Shown: positions 8,250 through 18,080, numbered from the stretch's first letter. The stretch: 64,000 bases of DNA from Casp-actino8 sp964563545 (GCA_964563545.1 CAZLXB010000006.1:32979-96978); one strand, 5' to 3'. Numbers and translations are program-made. Notes: generated from the letters alone by a model not told the origin.

Positions 8250-10448
8250 ATGCAGGCAGGACAAGGGGAGTCGACGCCGTCGACGAGGTCGGTTGCTGAT
8301 CTGGCCGGCTCGATCGTGGTCGAGCAAGCGGACCGCGCCGATCTTGGGGTCGAAGCCGTCGAGGAAAGTGCGCCCGTGGTCGAGGCGATGTCGATGCGCG
8401 AGGGCTTCCGTCGCGGGGGCTACCGGATCGCCGTGGTTCTCCTTCTCTTCACGGTCCTCGAGGAATTCGACCGGGTCGCCATGCAGGTCCTCGGTCCCGA
8501 CATCCAGAAGTCGCTCGGCATCTCCGACACCTTGCTCCTCGGTTTGCAGAGTTTCGGCGGTGTCGTTCTCGTGCTGGCCACTCTTCCATTCGCGTGGCTC
8601 GCCGATCGCCGTCGACGCGTGCGCGTGATGTCGGCCGCGTCCGCGCTGTGGCTGGCCTTCGTCGCGCTCACCGGTTCGGTCGTCAACTCGTTCCAGATGG
8701 GACTCGCGCGGGCCGGCAGTGGATTCGGGGCATCGGCCCGAGTTCCGATCGGCCCGTCTCTCGTGGCCGATCAGTATCCGCTGGCCGTCCGTACCCGCAT
8801 CTTCGCCATCGAAGCACTCGGTCGTCCGCTCGGCCAGGTGCTCGGCCCGCTGTTCGCCGGACTCGTCGTGGTGTGGGCCGGCAACGACGGCGGCGACTGG
8901 CGACTCGTGTTCTTCGCCCTACTGATTCCGGCCGGTATCACCGTGTTGTGGTCGTTGTCGTTGCGCGAACCCGAACGCGGCCGCCAGGAACAAGAGGCCA
9001 TTCTCGGATCGACCGATGCCATCGGCGAGGCCGAACCGCCGGTGCGGCTCAGCGCGGCGTTCCAACGGCTGAAGAAGGTGCGCACGTTCTACTTCCTCGT
9101 GGTGGGTATCGGCGTTCTGGGTTTCGCACTCATCGCGGTTCCCGGCGCTTTCAACCTGTTGCTCGAGGACTCCTATGGTTACAGCGCCTTCCGTCGTGGC
9201 TGGATCGGCGCGATCACGTGGTCGGGCGCGCTCATCGGGATTCCGTTGGCCGGCCGTATCGGTGAGGCGTTGTTCCGCCGCAACCCTCCCTCGGCGTTGC
9301 GCATGATGGGCTTTTTCATCGTCGCCTATGGCGTGTTCGTCACGGTGGGTCTGCGGTTCCAGAGTGCGCCGGTGATGATCGCCTTGGTGACGATCGGCTA
9401 TGCGTTCCAAGGTGCCGCGTTCACCCAGATGGGCCCGGCGGTGTCGGCGATCATTCCGTACCAGATGCGTTCGCAGGCCTTTGCCATGGTCGGTGTGTAC
9501 ATATTCCTGATGGGCGGATTCTTCGGCGGACTCCTCGCCGGAGCCCTGTCGGACGCGCACGGTGAACGCACTGCACTCACCGTCGTGGTTCCGCCGGCCG
9601 CACTCCTCGGTGGTTTCCTCATCGTCTACGGAAGCCGTTACATGCGGCGTGACATCGCCCTCACTGCAGCCGAACTCCGCGAACAGCAGGCCGAGCGCGA
9701 GCGCGTGATGCGCGAACCCGACAACGTCCCCGTGTTGCAGGTCCGCAACGTCGACGTGAGTTACGGCAACCTGCAGGTGTTGTTCGATGTCGGGTTCGAC
9801 GTGCGCAAGGGCGAGGTTCTGGCCTTGCTCGGCACGAACGGCGCCGGCAAGTCGACCATCCTGAAAGCGATCTCCGGACTCAAGTTGCCTGATCGAGGTG
9901 TGGTCCGCATGAATGGCCGCACGATCACTCTCGTGGACCCGCAATACCGCGCGTCGATGGGCCTCGTACTCGTGCCCGGAGGCGAGGCGGTGTTCTCGTC
10001 GATGACAGTGGCCGAGAACCTCACGCTCTGGAGTCGCCAGATCTCCGACCCGAGTCGCCGACGCGAACGGTTGTCCCTCGTGGAAGAGACGTTCCCGGTT
10101 CTTCGTGAGCGCGCCGATCAACGAGCCGGATCGATGTCGGGCGGCCAGCAGCAGATGCTCGCCCTCGCCAAGGCCGTGATGCTCGATCCCGAGGTCTTGC
10201 TCATCGACGAACTCTCGCTCGGTCTGGCCCCGGTCGTGGTGCAGGATCTCCTCGTCGTCGTCGAACGCCTCAAGCAGCAGGGGATCACGATGGTCATCGT
10301 CGAACAGTCGGTGAACGTCGCATTGTCCATCGCCGACCGCGCCGTCTTCATGGAACGCGGTCAGGTCAAGTTCGAGGGTCCGGCGCGCGAACTCCTCGAA
10401 CGTGGCGACCTGCTCCGAGCGGTCTTCTTGTCCGGAGCCGGCGCATGA
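8250..10448 (+). CDS. MFS permease fused to LivF-type ABC ATPase
   Basis: The 732-residue protein joins two transporter classes. Residues about 55-465 form a major-facilitator domain with many hydrophobic segments and a motif-A-like LADRRRRVRVM near 118-127. A charged linker (about 468-490) leads to an ATPase domain with Walker A GTNGAGKST at 528-536, signature MSGGQQQ, Walker B VLLIDELSLGLAP and the Gln switch VEQSVNVAL typical of LivF. There is no internal stop or frameshift. Its stop overlaps the next start as ATGA, so the two fusions are translationally coupled. The ATPase should pair with the LivG domain of the next protein. What the MFS half does is unknown: it could be a second permease sharing the same substrate. 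Confidence 0.9.
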   Translation: MQAGQGESTPSTRSVADLAGSIVVEQADRADLGVEAVEESAPVVEAMSMREGFRRGGYRIAVVLLLFTVLEEFDRVAMQVLGPDIQKSLGISDTLLLGLQSFGGVVLVLATLPFAWLADRRRRVRVMSAASALWLAFVALTGSVVNSFQMGLARAGSGFGASARVPIGPSLVADQYPLAVRTRIFAIEALGRPLGQVLGPLFAGLVVVWAGNDGGDWRLVFFALLIPAGITVLWSLSLREPERGRQEQEAILGSTDAIGEAEPPVRLSAAFQRLKKVRTFYFLVVGIGVLGFALIAVPGAFNLLLEDSYGYSAFRRGWIGAITWSGALIGIPLAGRIGEALFRRNPPSALRMMGFFIVAYGVFVTVGLRFQSAPVMIALVTIGYAFQGAAFTQMGPAVSAIIPYQMRSQAFAMVGVYIFLMGGFFGGLLAGALSDAHGERTALTVVVPPAALLGGFLIVYGSRYMRRDIALTAAELREQQAERERVMREPDNVPVLQVRNVDVSYGNLQVLFDVGFDVRKGEVLALLGTNGAGKSTILKAISGLKLPDRGVVRMNGRTITLVDPQYRASMGLVLVPGGEAVFSSMTVAENLTLWSRQISDPSRRRERLSLVEETFPVLRERADQRAGSMSGGQQQMLALAKAVMLDPEVLLIDELSLGLAPVVVQDLLVVVERLKQQGITMVIVEQSVNVALSIADRAVFMERGQVKFEGPARELLERGDLLRAVFLSGAGA

Positions 10449-13267
10449 GTGGTCTGCTCGCCCTCACGTACTCGAACGACATCGTGTTCGACGGTCTCGT
10501 CCAGGGTCTCGTCTACGCCCTCGTCGCCTTCGGTCTGCTGCTGATCTACCGCGCCACCGGCGTGATCAACTTCGCCCACGGCCAGATCGGGGCCTTCGGC
10601 GGTTATCTCATGGCCGTCTTCCAGATTCGCTACGACATCCCGTACGGGTTGTCGTTGCCGCTCGCTCTCGTGACGGGTGTCGTGATCGGTGCTGCGTCCG
10701 AACTCGTGTTGCGACGGCTCTTCACCCAGCCGCGACTTCTCTTGTTCGTGGCCACCCTCGGCCTCACGCAAGTGATCCAACTCCTCCAGCTACGACTTCC
10801 CATCGCCGACGAGGAGGCCACGAGCGTCACCTATCCGGTGCTCATCAGTGGCACGTGGGAAGTGGGTGGAATCACGCTCACCGGACCTCAGTTGTCGGTG
10901 CTGCTGATCGTTCCGGCACTGATGTTCTTCCTCGGCTGGCTCGTGCACCGAAGTGCGTTCGGCATGCAGGTTCGCGCCACGGCCGACAACTTCTCGGCTG
11001 CGCAACTCGCGGGTATCGGTGTGCGCCGCGTTTCGACGATGGTGTGGGCTCTGGCCGGGCTCCTTGCCACCCTCAGCACTCTTCTCATCGCGCCATTGCA
11101 GGGTGGATCGCTCGGCGTGGTGCAGAACGCGCTCGGACCCAAGCTCCTGTTGCTCTCGCTGACCGCGGCGATGATCGGCCGGATGCGTTCTTTCAGCTGG
11201 ACGCTCGTCGGTGGTCTCGTCGGTGGTCTCGTCGACCGGTTGCTCGTGACGTGGTCGATCAGCGGCGATCTGCCCGACGGTTCGAACATCGCCGTTCTCT
11301 TCCTGATCCTGCTCGTCGTCCTCTTCACCGTCGGTCGGAGACAGATCGCCGGTGAAGACGCCTGGCAATTGGCCACCAAGGTGCGGGCGGCGCGTGCCGA
11401 ACTCACGAAACACCCGCTCTATCGCGCGCTGACCGCGGTCGGCATCCTGATCCTCGTCGGACTGGCGTTGATCGTCCCGAGTCAGACCGACAAGGCGAGC
11501 GACTTACTGAAGTTCGCGGTGATCCCGGTGTATCTGATCGTGGCCCTGTCGGTCACGGTCGTCACCGGTTGGGGTGGTCAGTTGTCGCTCGGGCAATTCG
11601 GCTTCGTGGCCCTCGGTTCGTACATGACCGTCTATTACTCGCATGAACTTCCGTATCTCGTGTCGCTCGTACTCGGTGTGGCACTCGGCGTGGCGGCTGC
11701 GCTCGTGATCGGCGTACCAGCCTTGCGTGTGAAGGGTCTGTATCTCGCGGTCGTGACGCTCGGCTTCGGGCTTGCCATGCGCGCCTGGTTCATCGTGGCC
11801 GACAAGGTCTCGCCCGGTGGGGGAGGATCGGCACAGCTCGACGTCGATCGGGCCAAGGGTCTGCGACTCCTCTTTTGGACGGTCAAGGGCAAGAACTACG
11901 ACGGTGTCTATTGGTTCAGCCTCTTCGTGGCGGCGATTGCCATCGTGCTCGTGTGGCGCATCCGTCGCACCGGAATCGGACGTTCGATCATCGCTACCCG
12001 CGATAACGAGAATTCGGCCGCCACCTTCACGGTCTCGCCGACCCGGGCCAAGTTGATCGCCTTCGCCGTGTCGGGCGGACTCGCGGCCCTCGCTGGTGGG
12101 CTCATGCCGCTCGTGGCCAAGAACGGCCAGTTCAAGATCGACGGATTGTCGTTCGACTTCGAGGAGTCACTGCGTGTCGTGGCCATCGCGGTGGTGGGCG
12201 GCGTCGGTTCGATCACGGGAGCCGTGCTCGGAACCCTCGTGGTGGTCGGCCTGCCGGTCGTCTTCGACGGAACGCAACAGGTACAACTCTTCGCCAGCGG
12301 CATCGGCATGTTGATCGTCCTCCTGTATTTCCCGAGTGGTCTGATCTCGATCGTCCATTCCGTGCGCGACAACCTTCTGTCGTACATCGCTCGCCGATCG
12401 CAATGGAAACCTCCGGTCCGGGAGACCGGCGCGACGCTCGCGAACCTCGGAACCTCGAGTCGCGTGACGACCGACGTCCTTCCGTTGCGCACCGACGGTC
12501 TGAACGTCACCCTCGGCGGGCGCACGATCGTGTCCGACGTGTCGCTCCAGGTGCGACCCGGCGAGATCGTCGGACTCATCGGGACCAACGGAGCTGGCAA
12601 GACCACCATCGTCAACGCGGTCTCGGGACTGGTTCCGTCCACCGGTGTCATCGAACTCTTCGGTCGTGATGTGTCGGCACTCCCGGCCTACCGACGCGCT
12701 CGTCTCGGACAGGGCCGCGCCTTCCAGAATGCACGACTCTTCGCATCGCTCACGGTGCGGGAAACGGTGATGGTGGCGCTCGAGTCCCGTCGACGTTCGC
12801 TTCTCGTCCCGTCTCTGCTCGCCCTGCCGCCCTCACCGCACCGTGAACGGCTCAGTCGGCGCGAGGCCGATGAGATCATCGGTTATCTCGGCCTCGGTCG
12901 ATACGCCGATTCATTGATGAGCGAACTCTCGACCGGAACCCGCCGTATCGTCGAACTCGGCGCGCTGATCGCACTCGATTCGAAGTTGCTGCTCCTCGAC
13001 GAACCCACGGCGGGTGTGGCCCAGCGCGAGACCGAAGCCTTTGCACCTCTGATCCGGACGATCAAGGACGAACTCGGAGCCGCGATCCTGATCATCGAAC
13101 ACGACATGCCGATGGTGATGTCGATCAGCGATCGGATCTACTGCCTCGAAGCCGGTCAGGTCATTGCGGAAGGCGATCCGGCTTCGGTGCGGACGAATCC
13201 GGCAGTGATCGCGAGTTATCTCGGAACCGACGAACGGGCGATCCAGCGCAGCGATACCGGATCGTGA
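10445..13267 (+). CDS. LivH-LivM-LivG triple-domain ABC transporter fusion
   Basis: The 940-residue protein contains, in order, a LivH-like permease (about 10-298, with the hallmark GLLLIYRATGVINFAHGQIG), a LivM-like permease (about 335-640, with TGWGGQLSLGQFGFVALGSY), and a LivG-like ATPase (about 683-925). Walker A is GTNGAGKTT (713-721), Walker B LLLLDEPTAG, switch His in IIEHDM. The ABC signature is altered to LSTGT rather than LSGGQ or LSYGQ. In most bacteria these are three separate genes. With the LivF domain of the preceding gene and the LivK-like lipoprotein it makes one complete importer. The gene starts inside the stop codon of the previous one. Confidence 0.92.
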   Translation: MSGLLALTYSNDIVFDGLVQGLVYALVAFGLLLIYRATGVINFAHGQIGAFGGYLMAVFQIRYDIPYGLSLPLALVTGVVIGAASELVLRRLFTQPRLLLFVATLGLTQVIQLLQLRLPIADEEATSVTYPVLISGTWEVGGITLTGPQLSVLLIVPALMFFLGWLVHRSAFGMQVRATADNFSAAQLAGIGVRRVSTMVWALAGLLATLSTLLIAPLQGGSLGVVQNALGPKLLLLSLTAAMIGRMRSFSWTLVGGLVGGLVDRLLVTWSISGDLPDGSNIAVLFLILLVVLFTVGRRQIAGEDAWQLATKVRAARAELTKHPLYRALTAVGILILVGLALIVPSQTDKASDLLKFAVIPVYLIVALSVTVVTGWGGQLSLGQFGFVALGSYMTVYYSHELPYLVSLVLGVALGVAAALVIGVPALRVKGLYLAVVTLGFGLAMRAWFIVADKVSPGGGGSAQLDVDRAKGLRLLFWTVKGKNYDGVYWFSLFVAAIAIVLVWRIRRTGIGRSIIATRDNENSAATFTVSPTRAKLIAFAVSGGLAALAGGLMPLVAKNGQFKIDGLSFDFEESLRVVAIAVVGGVGSITGAVLGTLVVVGLPVVFDGTQQVQLFASGIGMLIVLLYFPSGLISIVHSVRDNLLSYIARRSQWKPPVRETGATLANLGTSSRVTTDVLPLRTDGLNVTLGGRTIVSDVSLQVRPGEIVGLIGTNGAGKTTIVNAVSGLVPSTGVIELFGRDVSALPAYRRARLGQGRAFQNARLFASLTVRETVMVALESRRRSLLVPSLLALPPSPHRERLSRREADEIIGYLGLGRYADSLMSELSTGTRRIVELGALIALDSKLLLLDEPTAGVAQRETEAFAPLIRTIKDELGAAILIIEHDMPMVMSISDRIYCLEAGQVIAEGDPASVRTNPAVIASYLGTDERAIQRSDTGS

Positions 13268-13271
13268 TCCG

Positions 13272-15380
13272 ATGACGTCGTCGTTCCCCCGCCTCCTCGC
13301 GCCGGGCCGAATCGCCGGACTCGAATTGACGAATCGCGTCTTCCTCCCGGCCATGGACATGAATCTGTGCGTCGAGGGTGAGATCAGCGACGGTGAAATC
13401 GCGCACTACACCGCGCGGGCCGCCGGAGGTACGGCCATGGTGATCACCGGTACCGGTGCGGTGGCCTGGCCCATCGGCGCCACGTCGCGCCATCAGCCGG
13501 CGTTCTCCGATGATCGCTACATCCCGGGTCTGCGCCGACTCGCGGATTCGGTTCACGCCGTTGGTGGTCGTCTGTGCATGCAGATGTGCCATCACGGCAA
13601 GACCGCGAGCGTCGACACGGCCGATGATCGTCCGCAACTCGTGCCGTCGATCCCCGAAGGTTCACTCGACCTTTCGGCACTTCAGGACAACCCGGTGAAC
13701 GAACTCATGGGGCTCGCCACTGCATCGCAGGGCAAGCGCGCCACCTACAAGGTCGCCGACGAGGACGATCTCGCCTGGGTCATCGATCAATTCGCCGCCG
13801 CCGCCCGCCGCATCAAGGCGGCAGGAGTCGACGCAGTCGAGATCCACGGCGCCCATGGATACCTCATCTCCACGTTCCTGTCGGCGGGATACAACAAACG
13901 TGACGACCGGTGGGGTGGTTCGCTCGAGAATCGCGCGCGACTCGCCTGTGAAGTCGTGCGGGCGGTCAAGCGCGAGGTCGGCCCCGATTTCCCGGTTCTC
14001 GTTCGGTTGAATGGATTCGAGTACGGACTCGAAGGCGGACTCACACCCGACGAGACCGCGGCGGCGGCGGTACTCATCGAGGCAGCCGGAGCCGATGCCA
14101 TCCATGTGTCGGCCAACGCGCACAATCCCTTCGCCGATTTCACCGAGGGTCCGCTGCCGGCGGCGGTCGGCCAATATCGTGAATTCGCGCGCGCGGTGAA
14201 GCAGCGGGTGTCGGTCCCCGTGGTCGCCGTCGGTCGGATGCTTCCCGAGATGGCCGAGGAGATGCTCGCCGCCGGCGATTGCGACTTCGTCTCGATGGGG
14301 CGCCAGTTGCTCGCCGATCCGGATCTGGTGGCCAAGTTGCGCACCGGCGCGCGGCGCTCGGTCCGTCCCTGCATCAACTGCTACGTGTGCGTCGAGCAGA
14401 ACTTCTTCGATGGCACGCCGAAGTGCGCGGTGAATCCGGCGCTCGGACACGAGGAGAAGGCCCGCCTCGACAAGTTCGATTCGGCGCGCCACGTGGTCGT
14501 GATCGGTGGCGGTCCGGCCGGCCTCGAAGCGGCGCGAGTAGCGGCCGAACGTGGCGCGCTCGTGACTCTCATCGAGAAAAGCGGTCGACTCGGCGGCACG
14601 GTTTGGTTCTCGCAACTCACCACACCCGCCAATGCGCAACTCGTCGATTGGCTCACCCACGAAGTCGAGCGATTGGGTGTGAACGTCCAACTCGGCACCG
14701 AGGCCACGGTCGAGATGATCCGCGCGCTCGCGCCCGACGCGGTGATCGTGGCGACCGGTGCCCGTCGCGGCAAGCCGGCCGTGCCGGGAGCCGATCTGCC
14801 GCACGTTCTCACGGGCGACACGTTGCGAGCGCTGATCACCGGCGAGTCGGGTGCGGGTTCGATCGGAGCACTCGCGCGAGTGGCCGTTTCGGCCGGACGA
14901 TTGGCCGGGGTGTTGAATTCCGCCGATCGCATCCGCTCGCTTTCCAAGGTGTGGATGCCGGTGGGCAAACGAGTCGTGGTGATCGGGGGATCGCTCGTGG
15001 GTCTCGAGTTGGCCGAATTCCTCGCCGAACGCGGTCGGCAGGTGACCGTTCTCGAAAGCGGTTCGCACATGGGTCTGCCCATGGCCATGCCGCGTCGATG
15101 GACGGCGGTGCGTCGGGCCACCCAACACGGAGTGACCCTCGTGCGTCAGGCCACCGTGGTCTCGATCGGTAAGGCGGCCGTTCGCTATCGGCTCGGCGAA
15201 CAGGAATTCGAGGCCCGCGGCGACACGGTCGTCGTGGCGTCGGAAGTGGAACCCGACACGGGATTCGCTGATCGCCTGCGCGCCGCCGGACTCGCAGTGT
15301 CGGTGGTGGGCGACGCCCAGGACGTCGGTTACATCGAAGGTGCGATGCACTCGGCATTCGAGGTGGCGCGTGCCATCTGA
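13272..15380 (+). CDS. FMN/4Fe-4S/FAD NADH:flavin oxidoreductase, 2,4-dienoyl-CoA reductase-like
   Basis: The 702-residue protein has an Old-Yellow-Enzyme FMN barrel (about 1-355, with HGAHGYLISTFLSAGYNKR and RWGGSLENR). Next comes an iron-sulfur cluster motif at about 367-385, reading C-x2-C-x3-C and a fourth Cys in GTPKC. The rest is an FAD/NAD(P)-binding domain with VIGGGPAG and a second VIGGSLVGLELAE dinucleotide fold. This is the layout of bacterial 2,4-dienoyl-CoA reductase FadH and trimethylamine dehydrogenase. In this context it most likely reduces conjugated enoyl- or dienoyl-CoA, or an enone ring. It follows the transporter with 4 bp spacing. Confidence 0.9.
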   Translation: MTSSFPRLLAPGRIAGLELTNRVFLPAMDMNLCVEGEISDGEIAHYTARAAGGTAMVITGTGAVAWPIGATSRHQPAFSDDRYIPGLRRLADSVHAVGGRLCMQMCHHGKTASVDTADDRPQLVPSIPEGSLDLSALQDNPVNELMGLATASQGKRATYKVADEDDLAWVIDQFAAAARRIKAAGVDAVEIHGAHGYLISTFLSAGYNKRDDRWGGSLENRARLACEVVRAVKREVGPDFPVLVRLNGFEYGLEGGLTPDETAAAAVLIEAAGADAIHVSANAHNPFADFTEGPLPAAVGQYREFARAVKQRVSVPVVAVGRMLPEMAEEMLAAGDCDFVSMGRQLLADPDLVAKLRTGARRSVRPCINCYVCVEQNFFDGTPKCAVNPALGHEEKARLDKFDSARHVVVIGGGPAGLEAARVAAERGALVTLIEKSGRLGGTVWFSQLTTPANAQLVDWLTHEVERLGVNVQLGTEATVEMIRALAPDAVIVATGARRGKPAVPGADLPHVLTGDTLRALITGESGAGSIGALARVAVSAGRLAGVLNSADRIRSLSKVWMPVGKRVVVIGGSLVGLELAEFLAERGRQVTVLESGSHMGLPMAMPRRWTAVRRATQHGVTLVRQATVVSIGKAAVRYRLGEQEFEARGDTVVVASEVEPDTGFADRLRAAGLAVSVVGDAQDVGYIEGAMHSAFEVARAI

Positions 15381-17076
15381 ATCCAACGCAGTGGTCGAAC
15401 CGACTTTCGCCGATCACGTCCGGGCCCGAGTCGACGACGACAACATCGCCGTGAAGTTCGGCGACACCACGATGACCTATCGGGTCTGGTGTGCCGAGGT
15501 CGCCCGACGCGCGGCGTGGTGGCGCCGTCGAATGGCGAGCCGCCCGTCCGGCGCCCCGGCCCATCTCGGGATCCTGCTCGACAACACTCCGGAGTTCACC
15601 ATGTGGCTCGGGGCTGCCGCGGTATGCGGTGCCACGGTCGTGGGGATCAACCCGACCCGTCGCGGTGCCGAGCTCGCGCGCGACATCACGCACACCGATT
15701 GTCAGGCGATCGTGACCGAAAGTTCCCAGATTGCCTTGCTTGAAGGTCTCGATCTCGGTGCGGCATCCGATGCGGTGCTCGATACCGACTCCGATTCGTA
15801 CCGATCGGAGCTCGCGCCATTCGATGGCGCGAGCCTGCCCACGGCCGCCGAAATTCCGATCGACCCGGCGTCCACGTTTCTGCTCCTCTTCACATCGGGG
15901 ACGAGCGGTGCGCCCAAGGCTGTGATCACGAGTCACCGTCGGCTGAACTTCGTCGCCGGTTCGATGTGCATGATCACCGAGCTCGGTCCCGACGACGTCA
16001 CGTACATCGCCATGCCGCTCTTCCACTCGAACGCCCTCTTCACCGGCTGGGCTCCGTCACTGGTGGCCGGCGCCGCGGTGGCGCTGCGACGCAAATTCTC
16101 GGCCTCGGAGTTCCTTCCCGATGTTCGGCGTTACGGCGCGACGTACTTCAACTACGTAGGTAAGCCGCTCGCCTACATACTCGCCACGCCGGAGTCCCCG
16201 GACGACGCCGACAATCCCCTGCGCCGCGGTTTCGGCAACGAGGGTTCGGAGGCCGACATCGCCCGCTTCGCCGAACGCTTCGGGTGCAAACTCACCGATG
16301 GCTACGGGCAGACCGAGACCGGCGCCTCGATCGTGCGAGTCCCGGGCATGCCGGCCGGTTCGCTCGGTGTGGCCGCCCAGCCGTCGATCTCGGTTCGCCA
16401 TCCGGAGACGGGGGAGGAGTGCCCGCGAGCGCGCTTCGATGCCGAGGGTCGCCTCCTGAACGCCGAAGAGGCGACGGGCGAGATCGTGAACGCCGGTGGG
16501 GGAACCTTCGAGGGGTACTGGCGCAACGACGAAGCGAATCGCGAACGTCTTCGCGATGGCGCGTACTGGACGGGCGACCTTGCGTACCGCGACGCCGACG
16601 GTTTCTTCTATTTCGCCGGTCGCACGGCCGAGTGGATTCGTGTGGACGGTGAGAACTTCGCCGGCGCTCCAGTCGAGCGAATTCTCATGCGCCATCCCGA
16701 CGTGATCCTCGCCGCGGTCTACGGGGTGCCCGATGCCGAGATCGGTGATCGGGTGATGGCGGCGATCCAACTCGTGCCCGGTCGTCGCTTCGACCCGACC
16801 GAGTTCGCGGAGTTCCTCGCCGGTCAATCCGATCTGGGTCCCAAATGGGTTCCCACTTACGTGCAGATCGTCGAGGAATTCCCCATGACCCAGACCAACA
16901 AGGTCGTCAAACGCGAACTCGTGAAGCGTCGTTGGCACGATGCCGAGACCGATTCGACGTCCGAGTTGTGGTACCGCCCGGGCAAGGCCATCGAGTTCTC
17001 TCGCTTCGATCTCGCCGCGGCGACGGAGCTACGCCAGCGCTTCGCGGATCGCGGTCGCGCCGCGTTACTCGACTGA
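15370..17076 (+). CDS. Acyl-CoA synthetase (FadD17-like AMP-binding enzyme)
   Basis: This adenylate-forming ligase of about 568 residues has the P-loop FTSGTSGAPKAV, the GYGQTE A5-type motif, the TGDLAYRDADGF A7/A8 hinge region and a late Lys in NKVVKREL. It activates a carboxylic acid to acyl-CoA with ATP. It shares long stretches such as GINPTRRGAELARD and RKFSASEFL with the synthetase at 19463-21124, so the two are paralogues. The GTG at 15370 is chosen for its GAGGTGG ribosome-binding site and overlaps the previous gene by 11 bp. A GTG at 15391 is the alternative. Together with the transporter upstream it suggests vectorial uptake and activation of one acid. Confidence 0.88.
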   Translation: MPSESNAVVEPTFADHVRARVDDDNIAVKFGDTTMTYRVWCAEVARRAAWWRRRMASRPSGAPAHLGILLDNTPEFTMWLGAAAVCGATVVGINPTRRGAELARDITHTDCQAIVTESSQIALLEGLDLGAASDAVLDTDSDSYRSELAPFDGASLPTAAEIPIDPASTFLLLFTSGTSGAPKAVITSHRRLNFVAGSMCMITELGPDDVTYIAMPLFHSNALFTGWAPSLVAGAAVALRRKFSASEFLPDVRRYGATYFNYVGKPLAYILATPESPDDADNPLRRGFGNEGSEADIARFAERFGCKLTDGYGQTETGASIVRVPGMPAGSLGVAAQPSISVRHPETGEECPRARFDAEGRLLNAEEATGEIVNAGGGTFEGYWRNDEANRERLRDGAYWTGDLAYRDADGFFYFAGRTAEWIRVDGENFAGAPVERILMRHPDVILAAVYGVPDAEIGDRVMAAIQLVPGRRFDPTEFAEFLAGQSDLGPKWVPTYVQIVEEFPMTQTNKVVKRELVKRRWHDAETDSTSELWYRPGKAIEFSRFDLAAATELRQRFADRGRAALLD

Positions 17077-17088
17077 CTCCGCGCTGGT

Positions 17089-18063
17089 TTAGGGACGCAG
17101 GGCGATCTTGCCGGCGACCTTGCGATCCTCGAGATCCTTCAACGCCTGAGCCGCTTGTTCGAGTGGATACGTCGTTGGTTCGACCGGACGCAGTCGTCCC
17201 TCGTCGATCAGCGCGAGCACTTTGGCGAGCATGCGGTCGTTGAGTCCGGGGTTCTTGCCGGCCCATCCACCCCAGTCGACACCGGTGACACGTCGATTGC
17301 GCAGGAGCACCTGGTTGGCCGGCAACTTCGGGATTCCGGCCACGAATCCGATCACGAGGTATTGGCCGTCGTCGCCGAGCGCGCGCAGACACGTCTCGCC
17401 GATTTCGCCACCCACCGGGTCGTAGATGTAGTCGACTCCACCGCCGGCGATGCGCTTGGCCTCCTCCTTGATCTCGTCGGGGGAGAGTCGTGAATCGATG
17501 ACAGCCACCGCGCCGCGTTCGCGCGCGAGTTCGCGTTTCTCGTCGGTCGACGCCACCGCGATGACCTGCAGCCCGAGTGCGTGACCCACGTCGACGGCTC
17601 CAAGACCGACGCCACTGCCGGCACCGAGCACCAGGAGCCACCGACCGGATTCGACGTGGGCTCGCTCCACGAGGGCGAACCAAGCCGTGAGATAACTCTG
17701 CATGAAGGTCGCGGCCTGTCCGTCGGTGAGGCGGTCGGGGAGCACCATCACCCGCTTGGCCGCCACCACGACCTCGTCGGCGAAGCCGCCCAGTCCGACA
17801 TTGGCAAAGACGCGTGTCCCGACGGCGATGTCGGTCACGTCGGGTGCGACTTCCACCACCCGACCAACCACCTCCATACCGGGTACGAACGGGACAGGCG
17901 GCTTGATCTGATACTTGCCCTGTACGAAGAGCGCGTCGACGAAGTTGACCCCGCAGGCCGAGACCGTGATGCGGACGCACGATGGGAACAGATCGGGTGA
18001 CGGACGTTCCTCGATCACCAGTTGGTCGAGGGGAGCGAACTGTTGGCAGACGACGGCGCGCAT
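17089..18063 (-). CDS. NADPH:quinone oxidoreductase family, zinc-independent MDR
   Basis: The 324-residue medium-chain reductase has the N-terminal GroES-like fold (VSACGVNFVDALFVQGKYQ), no structural zinc cysteines, and an NADPH-binding motif in LVLGAGSGVGLGAVDVG. The GVDWGGWAGKNP segment is typical of QorA-type actinobacterial enzymes. It would reduce a quinone or an alpha,beta-unsaturated carbonyl using NADPH. The start at 18063 has a -10 hexamer exactly 6 nt upstream and no ribosome-binding site, indicating a leaderless mRNA. A degenerate copy of the shared operator covers the -35 area. Confidence 0.9.
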   Translation of the reverse strand: MRAVVCQQFAPLDQLVIEERPSPDLFPSCVRITVSACGVNFVDALFVQGKYQIKPPVPFVPGMEVVGRVVEVAPDVTDIAVGTRVFANVGLGGFADEVVVAAKRVMVLPDRLTDGQAATFMQSYLTAWFALVERAHVESGRWLLVLGAGSGVGLGAVDVGHALGLQVIAVASTDEKRELARERGAVAVIDSRLSPDEIKEEAKRIAGGGVDYIYDPVGGEIGETCLRALGDDGQYLVIGFVAGIPKLPANQVLLRNRRVTGVDWGGWAGKNPGLNDRMLAKVLALIDEGRLRPVEPTTYPLEQAAQALKDLEDRKVAGKIALRP

Positions 18064-18069
18064 GGGTGA

Positions 18070-18075
18070 ACCGTA
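18070..18075 (-). promoter_or_regulatory. Leaderless -10 TACGGT, quinone oxidoreductase gene
   Basis: The hexamer TACGGT ends 6 nt before the ATG at 18063. Confidence 0.55.
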
Positions 18076-18080
18076 CGTGA

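Noticed and set aside
13662..15386. 574-codon open frame on the minus strand opposite the FadH-like gene
   Set aside because: It mirrors the codon bias of the real plus-strand gene, has no family similarity, and the plus strand carries clear Fe-S, FMN and FAD motifs.
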